DNA from: Singulisphaera sp. GP187
GTDB lineage: Bacteria > Planctomycetota > Phycisphaerae > Phycisphaerales > SM1A02
Assembly (NCBI GenBank): GCA_945862215.1
Contig: CAMAXY010000006.1
Coordinates: forward strand, 1 to 64,000
Length of the DNA: 64,000 bases
Direction: 5' to 3'
A program made the position numbers and the translations under genes. This document shows positions 36,198-44,722 of the stretch, piece after piece; the stretch's first letter is position 1, and every line of letters begins with the position of its first letter. The notes beneath the pieces are model-generated. The model did not search any database. It was given only the letters and a program-made list of their open reading frames with translations, and was not told where the DNA came from.

Positions 36198-36230
36198 GGC
36201 TTTATTTCCTCATCTAAAATGAACTGCGAA

Positions 36231-37019
36231 TCAAGACTGAACCGGGGGTGTAATACTCTCTGGTGCTGAAGCCGGGGCTGAAGCCGGCGCTGAATCTGAA
36301 GCCGGCGCTGCGCCGCCGTCGGTACGCGGACGTCCACCACTTGGTCGACCTCCGCCACCTCCGCCGCCACCACCACCACCGAAGCGATTGCCTCCGCCAC
36401 CACCACCGCCGCCGCCGCCACCACCGCGTCGACGTTCATCGCCGACGGTGTTGACTGGAGCTGCTGCGCGTTCACCCGAACGCTGTGATGGCATTGCTGC
36501 TACACCGCGAGCAATTGCATCTTCGACTGTTGTTGTTCCAAGGGTCACGCCGCGAAGTTTCTCAACTTGCTCGCGCGTTCGGAGCATGTCGAGTGCAGCG
36601 AATGTTGCCTTGACTAAATTCTTTGCGTTCGTAGATCCATAGGCTTTCGTCAAGCAATCTTGAACGCCGAGCATGTCAAGAACCGCACGAACAGAAGCAC
36701 CTGCAATGACGCCTGTACCAGGACTTGCTGGAACCAAACGAACCGTCGATGCGCCGAAACGACCTTCGACGGAATGCGGCAGAGTGCGACCCTGCATTGG
36801 ATAAGCCTTTAATTTACGACGACCTTCACGCGTGGCCTTCTCAACACTCGTTGGAACTTGATTGCTCTTTGCATATCCAACCGCAACCTTGCCGTGTCGA
36901 TCACCGACCACGACGAGTGCGCCGAAGCTGAATCGTCGACCACCTGCCACAGTGGATGATGTTCGGAACACCTTCACTGTTGTTGCGTCTACGCCACTGT
37001 CATCAAAGTTATCGTTCAT
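36231..37019 (-). CDS. rpsE: 30S ribosomal protein S5 with Gly-rich C-terminal extension
   Basis: Residues about 1-165 are S5, with VVGDRHGKVAVGYAKSNQVP, PASPGTGVIAGASVRAVLD (in part) and NAKNLVKATFAAL. The following 95 residues are low complexity: two blocks of eleven consecutive Gly split by NRF, then GRPSGGRPRTDGG and an Ala/Pro/Ser run to the end. S5 is normally 160-175 aa. The extension is in frame, uninterrupted and unlikely to be folded. Confidence 0.95.
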   Translation of the reverse strand: MNDNFDDSGVDATTVKVFRTSSTVAGGRRFSFGALVVVGDRHGKVAVGYAKSNQVPTSVEKATREGRRKLKAYPMQGRTLPHSVEGRFGASTVRLVPASPGTGVIAGASVRAVLDMLGVQDCLTKAYGSTNAKNLVKATFAALDMLRTREQVEKLRGVTLGTTTVEDAIARGVAAMPSQRSGERAAAPVNTVGDERRRGGGGGGGGGGGGNRFGGGGGGGGGGGRPSGGRPRTDGGAAPASDSAPASAPASAPESITPPVQS

Positions 37020-37055
37020 ATTTGTTCTCTGAATCTTTCAATAAAAAGCATTAAT

Positions 37056-37418
37056 TTAGAATTGGAGTCCTGCTGCGCGCGCTGCTTCGGCCAACGCCTT
37101 GACTCGTCCGTGATAGAGGTATCCACCTCGATCGAAAACCACTTGGCCAACGCCGGCCTTGATCGCGCGTTCGGCGACTGCACGGCCGACGGCGGTTGCC
37201 GCGTCCGAGTTGCCACCGACTTTGCCTGCAAATTCCTTGTCCTTCGATGATGCAGCAGCGAGCGTGCGCCCAGCCAAATCGTCGATGATCTGAACATAGA
37301 TGTGGCGAGGTGATCGAAAGACCGCCAAGCGTGGTCGCATTGGAGTTCCACGAAGGGTCTTGCGAAGTCCCTTGCGTCGTCGGCTGCGTCGAGTTCGTTT
37401 TTGTGTGCAAATATCCAT
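37056..37418 (-). CDS. rplR: 50S ribosomal protein L18
   Basis: A 120 aa 5S rRNA-binding protein. [20 protein letters not shown] and [20 protein letters not shown] (in part) with the end ARAAGLQF are L18 hallmarks; the length is normal. It lies 36 bases upstream of rpsE and 20 bases after rplF. Confidence 0.96.
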   Translation of the reverse strand: MDICTQKRTRRSRRRKGLRKTLRGTPMRPRLAVFRSPRHIYVQIIDDLAGRTLAAASSKDKEFAGKVGGNSDAATAVGRAVAERAIKAGVGQVVFDRGGYLYHGRVKALAEAARAAGLQF

Positions 37419-37438
37419 TGGAATTCCTTTCGAGCGCC

Positions 37439-38002
37439 TTAGGCGCCGAATGCCTTGCCCTTCTTCCGTTGAATGACTTCATCGGAATACTTGATGCCTT
37501 TACCGTTATATGGTTCTGGCTTTCGTTGACTGCGAATCAAACTTGCGAACGCTCCAACCTTCTGTGCGTCGACGCCAGAGAGATTGATGATTGTGTTGTT
37601 GTCGATCGTGCATGCGACACCTTCTGGAAGCATCAATTCGATCGGATTGCAATATCCCACGGAGAGAATCAATTTCTTGCCTTGGAGTTTGGAAGTCCAT
37701 CCCACGCCGACCACTTCAAGCTTGCGGGTGAATCCTTCTGACACGCCCTTGACCATCTTGTTGATCACTGCGCGAGTTGTTCCCCAATATGCACGACGAT
37801 TTCCTTCTTCCATGCGTGAAACATCATCAACGGTGCAAGAAATGGTCTTGGTCTTGTCGTCATATGCAACGACCATCTCTGGTCGGTAGGTGAAAGAGTT
37901 ATTCCCTTTCGGACCCTGAATGCTGACAGTCTTCGTCGCAGCATTGACTGTGATTTTCACAGTGGCTGGGACGGGAATGAGTTGTTTTCCGATTCGGCTC
38001 AT
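37439..38002 (-). CDS. rplF: 50S ribosomal protein L6
   Basis: The 187 aa protein starts at the ATG at 38002 ([12 protein letters not shown]), the standard L6 start; the in-frame region up to 38077 is not family-like. Two L6 domains follow, with the conserved C-terminal [18 protein letters not shown] and KKGKAFGA. Slightly longer than 175-180 aa. Confidence 0.96.
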   Translation of the reverse strand: MSRIGKQLIPVPATVKITVNAATKTVSIQGPKGNNSFTYRPEMVVAYDDKTKTISCTVDDVSRMEEGNRRAYWGTTRAVINKMVKGVSEGFTRKLEVVGVGWTSKLQGKKLILSVGYCNPIELMLPEGVACTIDNNTIINLSGVDAQKVGAFASLIRSQRKPEPYNGKGIKYSDEVIQRKKGKAFGA

Positions 38003-38061
38003 GGGTGGTTCTTTCTGTTCTTCGATTCTTCTATTCTTATAGTGCTTGTAAAAGGATTCGT

Positions 38062-38460
38062 TTACGAAACGGCGCACACAACTTCGCCGCCTACGCGCAT
38101 TTCACGAGCCTTGCGGTCACTCATCACGCCTTGGCTTGTTGAGACCACCGTGATCCCAAGTCCTTCAAGAAGTCGGGGCATTGATTCGGCCCCGCAATAC
38201 ACGCGGCATCCTGAATGGGAAACACGATCAATGCGATTGATGAGCGTTTCTCCACGAGGTCCATACTTCAATTGGACACGCAGAAGTCCTTGGCGTCCGT
38301 CTGGGATCACTTCGAATCCCATGATGAAACCTTCGTCGCGCAACACCTCTAAAACTCCTCGATTGAGGCGGTTATTGAGGCAAGTCACGTTCTTGCGGCG
38401 AATAGACACAGCATTACGGATGCGGGTCAACATATCGGCGGTTAGATCTTGCAATGACAT
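38062..38460 (-). CDS. rpsH: 30S ribosomal protein S8
   Basis: A 132 aa central-domain 16S rRNA binder. DLTADMLTRIRNAVSIRRK at the start and the C-terminal LGITVVSTSQGVMSDRKARE with GGEVVCAVS (ending in place of the usual GGEILCYVW) identify it. Normal length. Confidence 0.95.
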   Translation of the reverse strand: MSLQDLTADMLTRIRNAVSIRRKNVTCLNNRLNRGVLEVLRDEGFIMGFEVIPDGRQGLLRVQLKYGPRGETLINRIDRVSHSGCRVYCGAESMPRLLEGLGITVVSTSQGVMSDRKAREMRVGGEVVCAVS

Positions 38461-38509
38461 GGTTTGGTCCTTGAATATTGTCCTGAGTAATAAATATCGG
38501 CGTAGTGAA

Positions 38510-38695
38510 TTACCACGAAGCTTTTCGCATGCCTGGGATCATTCCCAGCAACGCCAACTGGCGCAACATGTGACGACTGATTCTGAACTTTCTGTAATAC
38601 GAGCGGGCATGTCCCGTGATCTCGCAGCGGTTTCGTTTTCGCGTCGAAAACTTCGGCGCAATCTTCATTTTTGCAAATACGCGTTTACTTGCCAT
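38510..38695 (-). CDS. rpsN: 30S ribosomal protein S14, short cysteine-poor form
   Basis: A 61 aa protein, the length of the zinc-binding S14 type, with [20 protein letters not shown] and the end [11 protein letters not shown]. Zinc-type S14 has two CxxC pairs; here just one Cys is left (RCE) and the others are Thr/Gly/Ser/His positions, so no zinc ribbon can form. Taken with L36, the small zinc-ribbon proteins of this operon are zinc-free. Confidence 0.94.
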   Translation of the reverse strand: MASKRVFAKMKIAPKFSTRKRNRCEITGHARSYYRKFRISRHMLRQLALLGMIPGMRKASW

Positions 38696-38703
38696 AGTTC
38701 TCC

Positions 38704-39333
38704 TTATTGAGCAGCAGCTGCTGCAACCGGCTTGCTTGATGTTTCTTCTGGCTTCACGAAAGGCATTCCAAGTTCAGCCAAGACAAGCCGGCTTTTCTTT
38801 GGATCGCTATGCGTGAAGACGATGTTGATGTTCATTCCGTGCGAGTGATTGATGTTTGCCATATTGATTTCAGGCCAAACAGCCTGTTCGCTCAATCCCA
38901 TCGCAAAGTTTCCTTGACGGTCGAATGTCTTGTCAGACACTCCGCGGAAATCCTTGATACGTGGCATAGCGAGGTTGATCAAACGATCAAGAAAATTCCA
39001 CATGCGCTCGCGGCGCAGAGTCACCATGAATGCACTTGGCGCACCTTCTCGAACCTTGAAGTTCGAAACTGCTTTCTTTGCCAGAATCATAATTGGCTTC
39101 TGTCCAGAGATTGTCGAGAGTGTGCCAATCACAGCGTCGCGATACTCAGGCTTCAGTTTCTGATTCTCGAGGTGACGACCAACTCCAACGTTGATCACAA
39201 CCTTGTCAATCCTTGGCAATTGATGAATGTTCTTCATGCCGAATTCCTTCAGAACTCGGGCGGAAACTTCTTCGCGATACGCCCGACGGAGTCGAGGTTC
39301 AGGAAGCGATGTTGGTATTTCTTTCTTGCTCAT
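38704..39333 (-). CDS. rplE: 50S ribosomal protein L5
   Basis: 5S rRNA-binding protein. From the ATG at 39333 ([15 protein letters not shown]) it is 209 aa; an ORF extension to 39378 is Pro/Ser-rich and not used. [26 protein letters not shown] and [20 protein letters not shown] (in part) are typical. The last 25 residues ([16 protein letters not shown]) form a short Ala tail beyond the normal end. Confidence 0.95.
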   Translation of the reverse strand: MSKKEIPTSLPEPRLRRAYREEVSARVLKEFGMKNIHQLPRIDKVVINVGVGRHLENQKLKPEYRDAVIGTLSTISGQKPIMILAKKAVSNFKVREGAPSAFMVTLRRERMWNFLDRLINLAMPRIKDFRGVSDKTFDRQGNFAMGLSEQAVWPEINMANINHSHGMNINIVFTHSDPKKSRLVLAELGMPFVKPEETSSKPVAAAAAQ

Positions 39334-39343
39334 TGATACTCCT

Positions 39344-39697
39344 TCAGGACTTGGACTTGGTCTTGGACTTGGTCGCACGTCTCAGCACATGCAATTCACT
39401 ATTGTTTCGCGCTGAAAGACGAACCTTCGAACCATCAGGCTTGGTGACAAATCGAACGCGCGATGGTTTCCCATCAACGACGGGGCTGACATTGGAAATG
39501 TGAATCGAGAGTTCTTTCTCGATCACGAAACCCTTTGGCTGTTGCTGGTTGGGCTTCATATTGCGCTTGCGCACATTGACGCCTTTCACAATCACGCGCA
39601 TCGCCTTGCGATCCACTGTGATAATTTCACCAGTTTCACCGCGGTTATTTCCTGCGGTAACAACGACAAGATCGCCTTTTTTTACATGGAGCGGCAT
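39344..39697 (-). CDS. rplX: 50S ribosomal protein L24
   Basis: A 117 aa early assembly protein with the KOW motif KKGDLVVVTAGNNRGETGEI (in part) and NVRKRNMKPNQQQPKG. The Ser/Lys tail (RRATKSKTKSKS) is slightly longer than normal. It starts four bases after the rplN stop. Confidence 0.95.
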   Translation of the reverse strand: MPLHVKKGDLVVVTAGNNRGETGEIITVDRKAMRVIVKGVNVRKRNMKPNQQQPKGFVIEKELSIHISNVSPVVDGKPSRVRFVTKPDGSKVRLSARNNSELHVLRRATKSKTKSKS

Positions 39698-39701
39698 GGG
39701 A

Positions 39702-40088
39702 TTAGACCACCTCTGGCGCGAGGGAAACGATTTTCATGTAATTCTTTTCCCGAAGTTCACGTGCAACCGCGCCGAAGATGCGCGTGCCCTTGGGATTACC
39801 ATCATCATCGATCAGAACGCATGCATTCGAATCGAACCGAACGTAGGAGCCGTCATTACGACGAACTGGATATTTGACGCGCACAATCACTGCAAGCGCT
39901 TTGTCCCCGGACTTCACGTCACCGTTGGGAATCGCTGCTTTGATTGCAACACGAACTCGATCGCCGACCGACATCGAAAGACGCGTGAAGCGTCCTCGAG
40001 CGGTACTTGATCCAAGCACACCGATCACCATGGCTTCACGTGCGCCACTGTTGTCGGCTACTTCAAGTCTGCTTTCTTTTTGAATCAT
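39702..40088 (-). CDS. rplN: 50S ribosomal protein L14
   Basis: A 128 aa protein; [20 protein letters not shown] and the C-terminal [20 protein letters not shown] are family hallmarks. Normal length (usually 122). It is a core 50S protein near the factor-binding site and follows rpsQ after 23 bases. Confidence 0.96.
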   Translation of the reverse strand: MIQKESRLEVADNSGAREAMVIGVLGSSTARGRFTRLSMSVGDRVRVAIKAAIPNGDVKSGDKALAVIVRVKYPVRRNDGSYVRFDSNACVLIDDDGNPKGTRIFGAVARELREKNYMKIVSLAPEVV

Positions 40089-40111
40089 CGCTGAGGTCTC
40101 CGTTAATTTCT

Positions 40112-40504
40112 TTACTTCTTGACTGACTTCTTTGGTGCTGATTTGCTCGCAGTTTTGGTCGCTGGTTTGCCTGCATCCTTCAAAGGATCTTTGGCCTTGA
40201 CTGCTTCGCCGTAAACCAATTCTGCCTTCATTGGTGCGCGTTCAACGATCCGAACAAGCGCCCAGCGCTTGGTTCGTGACACTGGACGGCACTCTGCGAT
40301 CTCCACGCGGTCACCCGCATGCGAGTCGTTGGTTTCATCATGAATCTGGAGAACTGTGCGCTTGCGGACATACTTTCCATAGCGTGGATGTCTGGCGGAA
40401 TATTGAATGACAACACGTCGTGTTCGATCTTGCACATCTCGATCGACCATGCCGATCAGGCGAGGGCTTTTCTCTGGAATCACAACTGGGGATTTACGAC
40501 TCAA
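40112..40504 (-). CDS. rpsQ: 30S ribosomal protein S17 with basic C-terminal tail
   Basis: Residues about 15-90 are S17 ([19 protein letters not shown] and ISECRP-like [13 protein letters not shown]). The last 40 residues are Lys/Ala/Ser-rich ([17 protein letters not shown]). S17 is usually 80-95 aa, here 130. Its start overlaps the rpmC stop by four bases. Confidence 0.94.
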   Translation of the reverse strand: MSRKSPVVIPEKSPRLIGMVDRDVQDRTRRVVIQYSARHPRYGKYVRKRTVLQIHDETNDSHAGDRVEIAECRPVSRTKRWALVRIVERAPMKAELVYGEAVKAKDPLKDAGKPATKTASKSAPKKSVKK

Positions 40505-40833
40505 GACATCACCTTCTTTCCTTCAGCAAGCTTGCCGGCTTCGAGCTTCTTCAGATCGGATCTCTTTGCACCTGGCTTCTTGACAACTACTTTCTTAACG
40601 ACTGGAGCTTTCGCAACTTTCTTGCGAGAAAGTGGTGGATTCTTTGCAACTCGGCGCGACGACTCTTCAGTCAACAGCCGAGCGAGTTCGACTCGCATCT
40701 TGCCGAACTGAGAAGAGTCCTTGATCTTTTCAGTCACGACTTGCGACTTGAGATTGAACAGCGCGCGACGGACTCGGGCGCTTTCGAGGCCCAAGTCTTC
40801 GTCATTCATTTTCTTGATTTCATTCATTTCCAT
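40501..40833 (-). CDS. rpmC: 50S ribosomal protein L29 with basic C-terminal tail
   Basis: Residues about 1-65 are L29, the two-helix protein at the exit tunnel: MNEIKKMNDEDLGLESARVR... and RVELARLLTEES. The remaining 45 residues are Lys/Val/Ala-rich (VVKKVVVKKPGAKRSDLKK). L29 is usually 60-70 aa, here 110. Ends overlapping rpsQ (ATGA). Confidence 0.93.
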   Translation of the reverse strand: MEMNEIKKMNDEDLGLESARVRRALFNLKSQVVTEKIKDSSQFGKMRVELARLLTEESSRRVAKNPPLSRKKVAKAPVVKKVVVKKPGAKRSDLKKLEAGKLAEGKKVMS

Positions 40834-40878
40834 TGATTCAGTTCCTTGCTTAAAAATCTATCTGGTGTATCTATCTCA

Positions 40879-41298
40879 TTACACTGCCAAACGACGGGCA
40901 ACCATTCTGCAGCGAATCGGCATCTTGTGCGCCACACGCGCCAAGGCTTGCTTCGCCAAATCTTCTGGGACACCTTCGACTTCGAAGAGAATTGTTCCAG
41001 GCTTCACGCATGCTGCCCAATATTCGACTTCAGCTTTTCCAGTACCCATTCGGGTTTCCAAAGGCTTCTTCGAAATCGGCTTCTCTGGGAAAACTCGAAT
41101 ATAGAGTTTGCCTTGGCGACGAAGGAAATGCTGAGCTGCAATACGGCCTGCGTCGATTTGACGACCGCTCAGCCACACTGTTTCCAGTGATTGCAATCCA
41201 TAATCTCCGTATGCGACATAGTTGCCGCGTGTTGCGCAGCCCTTCATCTTGCCGCGCTGTTGCTTGCGGTACTTGACTCGTGATGGAAGTAGTTTCAT
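40879..41298 (-). CDS. rplP: 50S ribosomal protein L16
   Basis: A 139 aa protein of normal length. LLPSRVKYRKQQRGKMKG at the start, IAAQHFLRRQGKLYIRVFP and EVEGVPEDLAKQALARVAHK (in part) identify L16, which organises the A-site finger region and tRNA binding. It follows rpsC after 31 bases. Confidence 0.96.
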   Translation of the reverse strand: MKLLPSRVKYRKQQRGKMKGCATRGNYVAYGDYGLQSLETVWLSGRQIDAGRIAAQHFLRRQGKLYIRVFPEKPISKKPLETRMGTGKAEVEYWAACVKPGTILFEVEGVPEDLAKQALARVAHKMPIRCRMVARRLAV

Positions 41299-41329
41299 GT
41301 CTTCTTTTCTTTTCTGGGTTCAGTTCAGA

Positions 41330-42037
41330 TCAGCGTCTTCCACGCGCACGGGCTCGGCCACCCGCTGCATTGGATTGATATTCGGGTTGAGTTTCAGCAG
41401 CGGAATACATGCCGCGATAGACCCACACTTTGACGCCAAGTGCGCCATAGGTTGTGAATGAATGCGCGAGCGCGTAATCAACATGTGCCTGCAAGGTTGA
41501 ACGTGGAATCGATCCAAGTCGCATATCAAGTGTTCGGCTCATTTCTGCGCCGCCCAAACGACCTGCCAAGAGAATTCGAATTCCCTTTGCACCATTCTGC
41601 ATTGCACTTTCGCAGCGCTGCTTGATGAGGCGACGAAAATTCGCGCGCTTCTTCAATTGTTCAGCCATTGTTTCTGCGATGAGTCTTGCATCAATTTCTG
41701 GATTGCGCACTTCAACAACATTGACGGCGACTTTGCGACTCGTCAACGCTTGAAGTTCATTCACTAATTGTTCCTTCCCGGAACCCTTCAGTCCAAGTAC
41801 TTGGCCTGGACGCGCCGTCTTGATGACGACAGTTAATTCTTCGCGCGTTCTCTCGATGAGAATGTCGCTCACCGCCGCAAAGGGAGGTGTGCGATTCAGT
41901 CGCTTGTCAATGAACTGGCGGATCTTGTAATCCTCGACCAACAATTCACCAAAGAGAGCTTTTGGAGCAAACCAACGACTCTTGTGCGCTTCAGTGATGC
42001 CGACTCGAAAACCAAATGGATGTGTTTTTTGACCCAT
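41330..42037 (-). CDS. rpsC: 30S ribosomal protein S3
   Basis: A 235 aa head protein with the mRNA-entry helicase activity known for the family. MGQKTHPFGFRVGITEAHKS, the KH-domain GLKGSGKEQLVNELQAL and YALAHSFTTYGALGVKVWVY are visible. The C-terminus ends in an Arg/Gly tail AGGRARARGRR. Normal length. Confidence 0.96.
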   Translation of the reverse strand: MGQKTHPFGFRVGITEAHKSRWFAPKALFGELLVEDYKIRQFIDKRLNRTPPFAAVSDILIERTREELTVVIKTARPGQVLGLKGSGKEQLVNELQALTSRKVAVNVVEVRNPEIDARLIAETMAEQLKKRANFRRLIKQRCESAMQNGAKGIRILLAGRLGGAEMSRTLDMRLGSIPRSTLQAHVDYALAHSFTTYGALGVKVWVYRGMYSAAETQPEYQSNAAGGRARARGRR

Positions 42038-42047
42038 ATTGAAAGCC

Positions 42048-42383
42048 TCAGGATTTGCGCTCAGCGACAGTCACATAGATATGACATGTTCGCTTCTTGA
42101 TTGGATGTGAGCGCCCACGGTCTTTCGGCTGAAAGCGCTTGATGATTGGACCTTCGTCCACCTTTGTTTCTTTGATGAAGAGCGAGCCAACATCGGCATC
42201 CTTCTCTTCTGCATTGGCGATTGCGCTCTTGAGCACAACCTTCACGAACACTGCACCGCGGCGCGGGCTGAAGTCCAGACGAGCCATTGCACTTGCGACA
42301 TCAAGTCCGCGGATCATGTCAATGACCAAACGAACTTTTCGCGGTGCGATTCGGCAGTGACGATGTGTAGCTGTATATGCCAT
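42048..42383 (-). CDS. rplV: 50S ribosomal protein L22
   Basis: A 111 aa protein lining the exit tunnel with its long beta hairpin. The start MAYTATHRHCRIAPRKVRLV and the KRFQPKDRGRSHPIKKRTCH loop are characteristic. Normal length; 10 bases from rpsC. Confidence 0.96.
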   Translation of the reverse strand: MAYTATHRHCRIAPRKVRLVIDMIRGLDVASAMARLDFSPRRGAVFVKVVLKSAIANAEEKDADVGSLFIKETKVDEGPIIKRFQPKDRGRSHPIKKRTCHIYVTVAERKS

Positions 42384-42406
42384 AGGTATCTCCAGATGAA
42401 TCAGAT

Positions 42407-42697
42407 TCAGGACTTCTCGCCGCCGGCGATGCCTTCCTTCTTGTTCGTGTGTCCTCGGAAGGAACGCGTCATTGAAAACTCGCCAAGCTTGTGTCCAACC
42501 ATGTCTTCGGTCACGAAGACATCAATGAACATGCGTCCGTTGTGCACTTGAAATGTCGTACCCACAAATTCGGGAACGATCGTGCATGCGCGGCGCCAAG
42601 TCTTGATTGGCAGACGTCGGCTTCCCGGTTGAATTGCTTCGACCTTGCGGAAGAGCTTTTCGTCAACTGCGGGACCTTTCTTTGATGATCGAGACAT
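42407..42697 (-). CDS. rpsS: 30S ribosomal protein S19
   Basis: A 96 aa head protein. [20 protein letters not shown] and [21 protein letters not shown] with HTNKKEG identify it. Normal length. It follows rplB after 33 bases. Confidence 0.96.
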   Translation of the reverse strand: MSRSSKKGPAVDEKLFRKVEAIQPGSRRLPIKTWRRACTIVPEFVGTTFQVHNGRMFIDVFVTEDMVGHKLGEFSMTRSFRGHTNKKEGIAGGEKS

Positions 42698-42730
42698 GTT
42701 TCGTAATCTCCTGAGTAAATAGACCGAAAA

Positions 42731-43585
42731 TTAGACTTTCAATTGACCGTAACGACGACTGAATCGACGTCGAAGAATTCGTTCATCACTAGCCTTGCCG
42801 CGCAAACGAGTGCGACCGCCCTTTGATGGTGTGTTGCTTGCATTCGATGGAATCTGTCCACCCTTCGAACGACCTTCACCACCTCCGTGCGGATGCTGAT
42901 GATGACTCATCGCCATACCGCGAGTGCGTGGACGTCGTCCGAGCCAACGAGCGCGACCTGCTTTGCCAAGTTTGACAAGAGCATGATCTGCGTTTCCGAC
43001 CGGACCGATTGTTGCGCGACAATCGAGAGAGACCTGACGAATTTCGCCAGATGGCATCACGAGAGTTGCGAAACGACCTTCTTTATTTGTCAGACGAGCT
43101 GACATTCCTGCAGAGCGAACTAATTGTGCGCCGCGTCCAGGAACCATTTCGATTGCGTGCAGTTCGAGACCTGTTGGAATATGACGAAGGGTCATGCAAT
43201 TTCCAACATCAGGATCGATCTGCTTTGCCGAACTGAGAACATTCGATCCAACCTTGATGTTCTTTGGAGCAAGGATGTATCGCATGCTTCCATCTGCATA
43301 CTTCAGAAGCGCAAGATGGCACGAGCGATTTGGATCGTATTCAACTCCGACGACCAAAGCTGGCTCATCATCTTTCGTACGACGCCAATCAATGAGACGA
43401 TAGCGGCGCTTATGTCCACCACCCTGTTGAATGACGGTCAACTTTCCTTGGCAATTTCGTCCACCAGTTTTTGGCAATGGACGAAGCAGGCTTTTTTCTG
43501 GCTTCTTCTTGGTGACTTCAGTGTGCAAATTGACCGACGCGTTGCGGCGGCTATTCGTGACTGGTTTATAAACTCGAATCGTCAT
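42731..43585 (-). CDS. rplB: 50S ribosomal protein L2
   Basis: A 284 aa protein at the peptidyl-transferase region. NCQGKLTVIQQGGGHKRRYR, VEYDPNRSCHLALLKY, and the C-terminal GMAMSHHQHPHGGGEGRSKG. The usual sequence at that point is MNPVDHPHGGGEG, with one conserved His; here MNPVD is replaced by MSHHQ, adding two His. Length is close to normal (275). Confidence 0.95.
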   Translation of the reverse strand: MTIRVYKPVTNSRRNASVNLHTEVTKKKPEKSLLRPLPKTGGRNCQGKLTVIQQGGGHKRRYRLIDWRRTKDDEPALVVGVEYDPNRSCHLALLKYADGSMRYILAPKNIKVGSNVLSSAKQIDPDVGNCMTLRHIPTGLELHAIEMVPGRGAQLVRSAGMSARLTNKEGRFATLVMPSGEIRQVSLDCRATIGPVGNADHALVKLGKAGRARWLGRRPRTRGMAMSHHQHPHGGGEGRSKGGQIPSNASNTPSKGGRTRLRGKASDERILRRRFSRRYGQLKV

Positions 43586-43609
43586 GGGTTTCTATGCTCC
43601 AGTATCAAA

Positions 43610-43888
43610 TCAGAAGAGTTCGATCCGGTCTTCGGGATGCACACGAACGATCGCATGCTTGACCCACTTGCCTGGAATGAGACCAAATTTCGCGCGGCGA
43701 TCTTCGCCTTTTCGGTTGTTGACGCTGACGCCAAGAACACGAACTTTGTAGAGCGCAACAACAGCCAACTTGACGTCAGTCTTGTTTGCTCGACCGTCGA
43801 TCTCGAAGGTGTAGCGATTGACATCGCTCGCGCCTGCGTTTGCTTTTTCGGTGATCAGAGGGCGACGAATGACTTCGGTCGGAATCAT
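43610..43888 (-). CDS. rplW: 50S ribosomal protein L23
   Basis: A 92 aa protein started at the ATG at 43888, which overlaps the rplD stop by four bases; the longer reading to 43918 lies inside rplD. VIRRPLITEKANAGAS is the family start and VLGVSVNNRKGEDRRAKFG the conserved loop. L23 forms the chaperone docking site at the exit tunnel. Confidence 0.95.
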   Translation of the reverse strand: MIPTEVIRRPLITEKANAGASDVNRYTFEIDGRANKTDVKLAVVALYKVRVLGVSVNNRKGEDRRAKFGLIPGKWVKHAIVRVHPEDRIELF

Positions 43889-44541
43889 GATTTGACCTCT
43901 TCTGAATTTGCAAAACAACTTTCGTCGAGGAATGCAACCAATGTTGCACGGTCAATCACCAGAAATCGGTGATTGAGCAACTCGAACACGTTGAGTTGAT
44001 CGACACGAATGGTCGAGGAATATGGCAAGTTCGCAGCGCTTTGTCGAGCGACATCGTTCTTCGGATCGAGCGCAATCAAACAGGTTCGATTGATGCCCAC
44101 AACCGTGAGCAAATCTGCAAACACAGTGGTCTTTCCCGAAGCGAGATTGAGATGATCAAAGCATTTCACTTCGCCGTCAACAAGCTTCGCGAGCAAAGCG
44201 TTGCGGTTGGCGAGACGTCGCATCTTTCTTGGAAGTGACGAACGCAAATCTTCGCGCGTTCGCGTCTTTGCGAACGCAACTCCACCACCCTTGCGGATTG
44301 GAGAACGAACGGCGCCTGCGCGAGCTCCACCCGTTCCTTTTTGCTTGTAAATCTTGCGAGTCGAACCATGAACGCTTCCGCGACTCTTGGTTCGGGCAGA
44401 GCCTTGTCTTTGGTTCAAGTGAACCGCAACATAAGCTTGCTTCAGTAATGCAAAGCGAACTTCGCCGCCGAGCGTTACAGGGTCGATCTTAAGAGAGTCG
44501 ACCTTCTTACCGTCATGAGAATAGATTGGTAAATCAATCAT
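43885..44541 (-). CDS. rplD: 50S ribosomal protein L4
   Basis: The 218 aa protein has the tunnel-loop motif HGSTRKIYKQKGTGGARAGA (part) and SPIRKGGGVAFAKTRTREDL of L4. In gammaproteobacteria L4 also represses its own S10 operon by binding the leader. A clear ribosome binding site (aagg) precedes the ATG, directly after a perfect 16-base palindrome, and the 181-base gap to rplC holds an RNA-like structure. Confidence 0.96.
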   Translation of the reverse strand: MIDLPIYSHDGKKVDSLKIDPVTLGGEVRFALLKQAYVAVHLNQRQGSARTKSRGSVHGSTRKIYKQKGTGGARAGAVRSPIRKGGGVAFAKTRTREDLRSSLPRKMRRLANRNALLAKLVDGEVKCFDHLNLASGKTTVFADLLTVVGINRTCLIALDPKNDVARQSAANLPYSSTIRVDQLNVFELLNHRFLVIDRATLVAFLDESCFANSEEVKS

Positions 44542-44554
44542 TTCGTATTTCCTT

Positions 44555-44570
44555 CGGCGATATATCGCCG
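44555..44570 (-). promoter_or_regulatory. Palindrome next to the rplD ribosome binding site
   Basis: The perfect palindrome cggcgatatatcgccg can form a 6-bp stem with a tata loop in the mRNA, ending right before the aagga ribosome binding site of rplD. Confidence 0.55.
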
Positions 44571-44648
44571 TTTTCGCCTTGCTCTCCCGACGCCAATCAC
44601 AACAGGCGGTGGGTAGAGTTTGACTTGGATGATGTTCAAGTTGTCCTT

Positions 44649-44702
44649 GTCGTGTGGTTCCCGAGGGCTTTCGCCGGTTGGGCCTTCACAACAAAGCACG
44701 AC
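44649..44702 (-). promoter_or_regulatory. Structured RNA candidate in the rplC-rplD gap
   Basis: Read on the minus strand, an outer stem gtcgtg/cacgac encloses ccc/ggg, an internal loop (aacc opposite ctc), and ggc-gaaa-gcc, a GNRA tetraloop hairpin. Plus coordinates: 44649-44654 with 44697-44702, 44660-44662 with 44680-44682, 44666-44668 with 44673-44675. It lies about 110 bases before rplD. Most other gaps in this operon are below 70 bases. Confidence 0.55.
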
Positions 44703-44722
44703 GTCCGTGAGAAAAATGACGT

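Noticed and set aside
36263-36642. Open frames opposite rpsE
   Set aside because: They are antisense readings of the Gly-rich repeat of S5.
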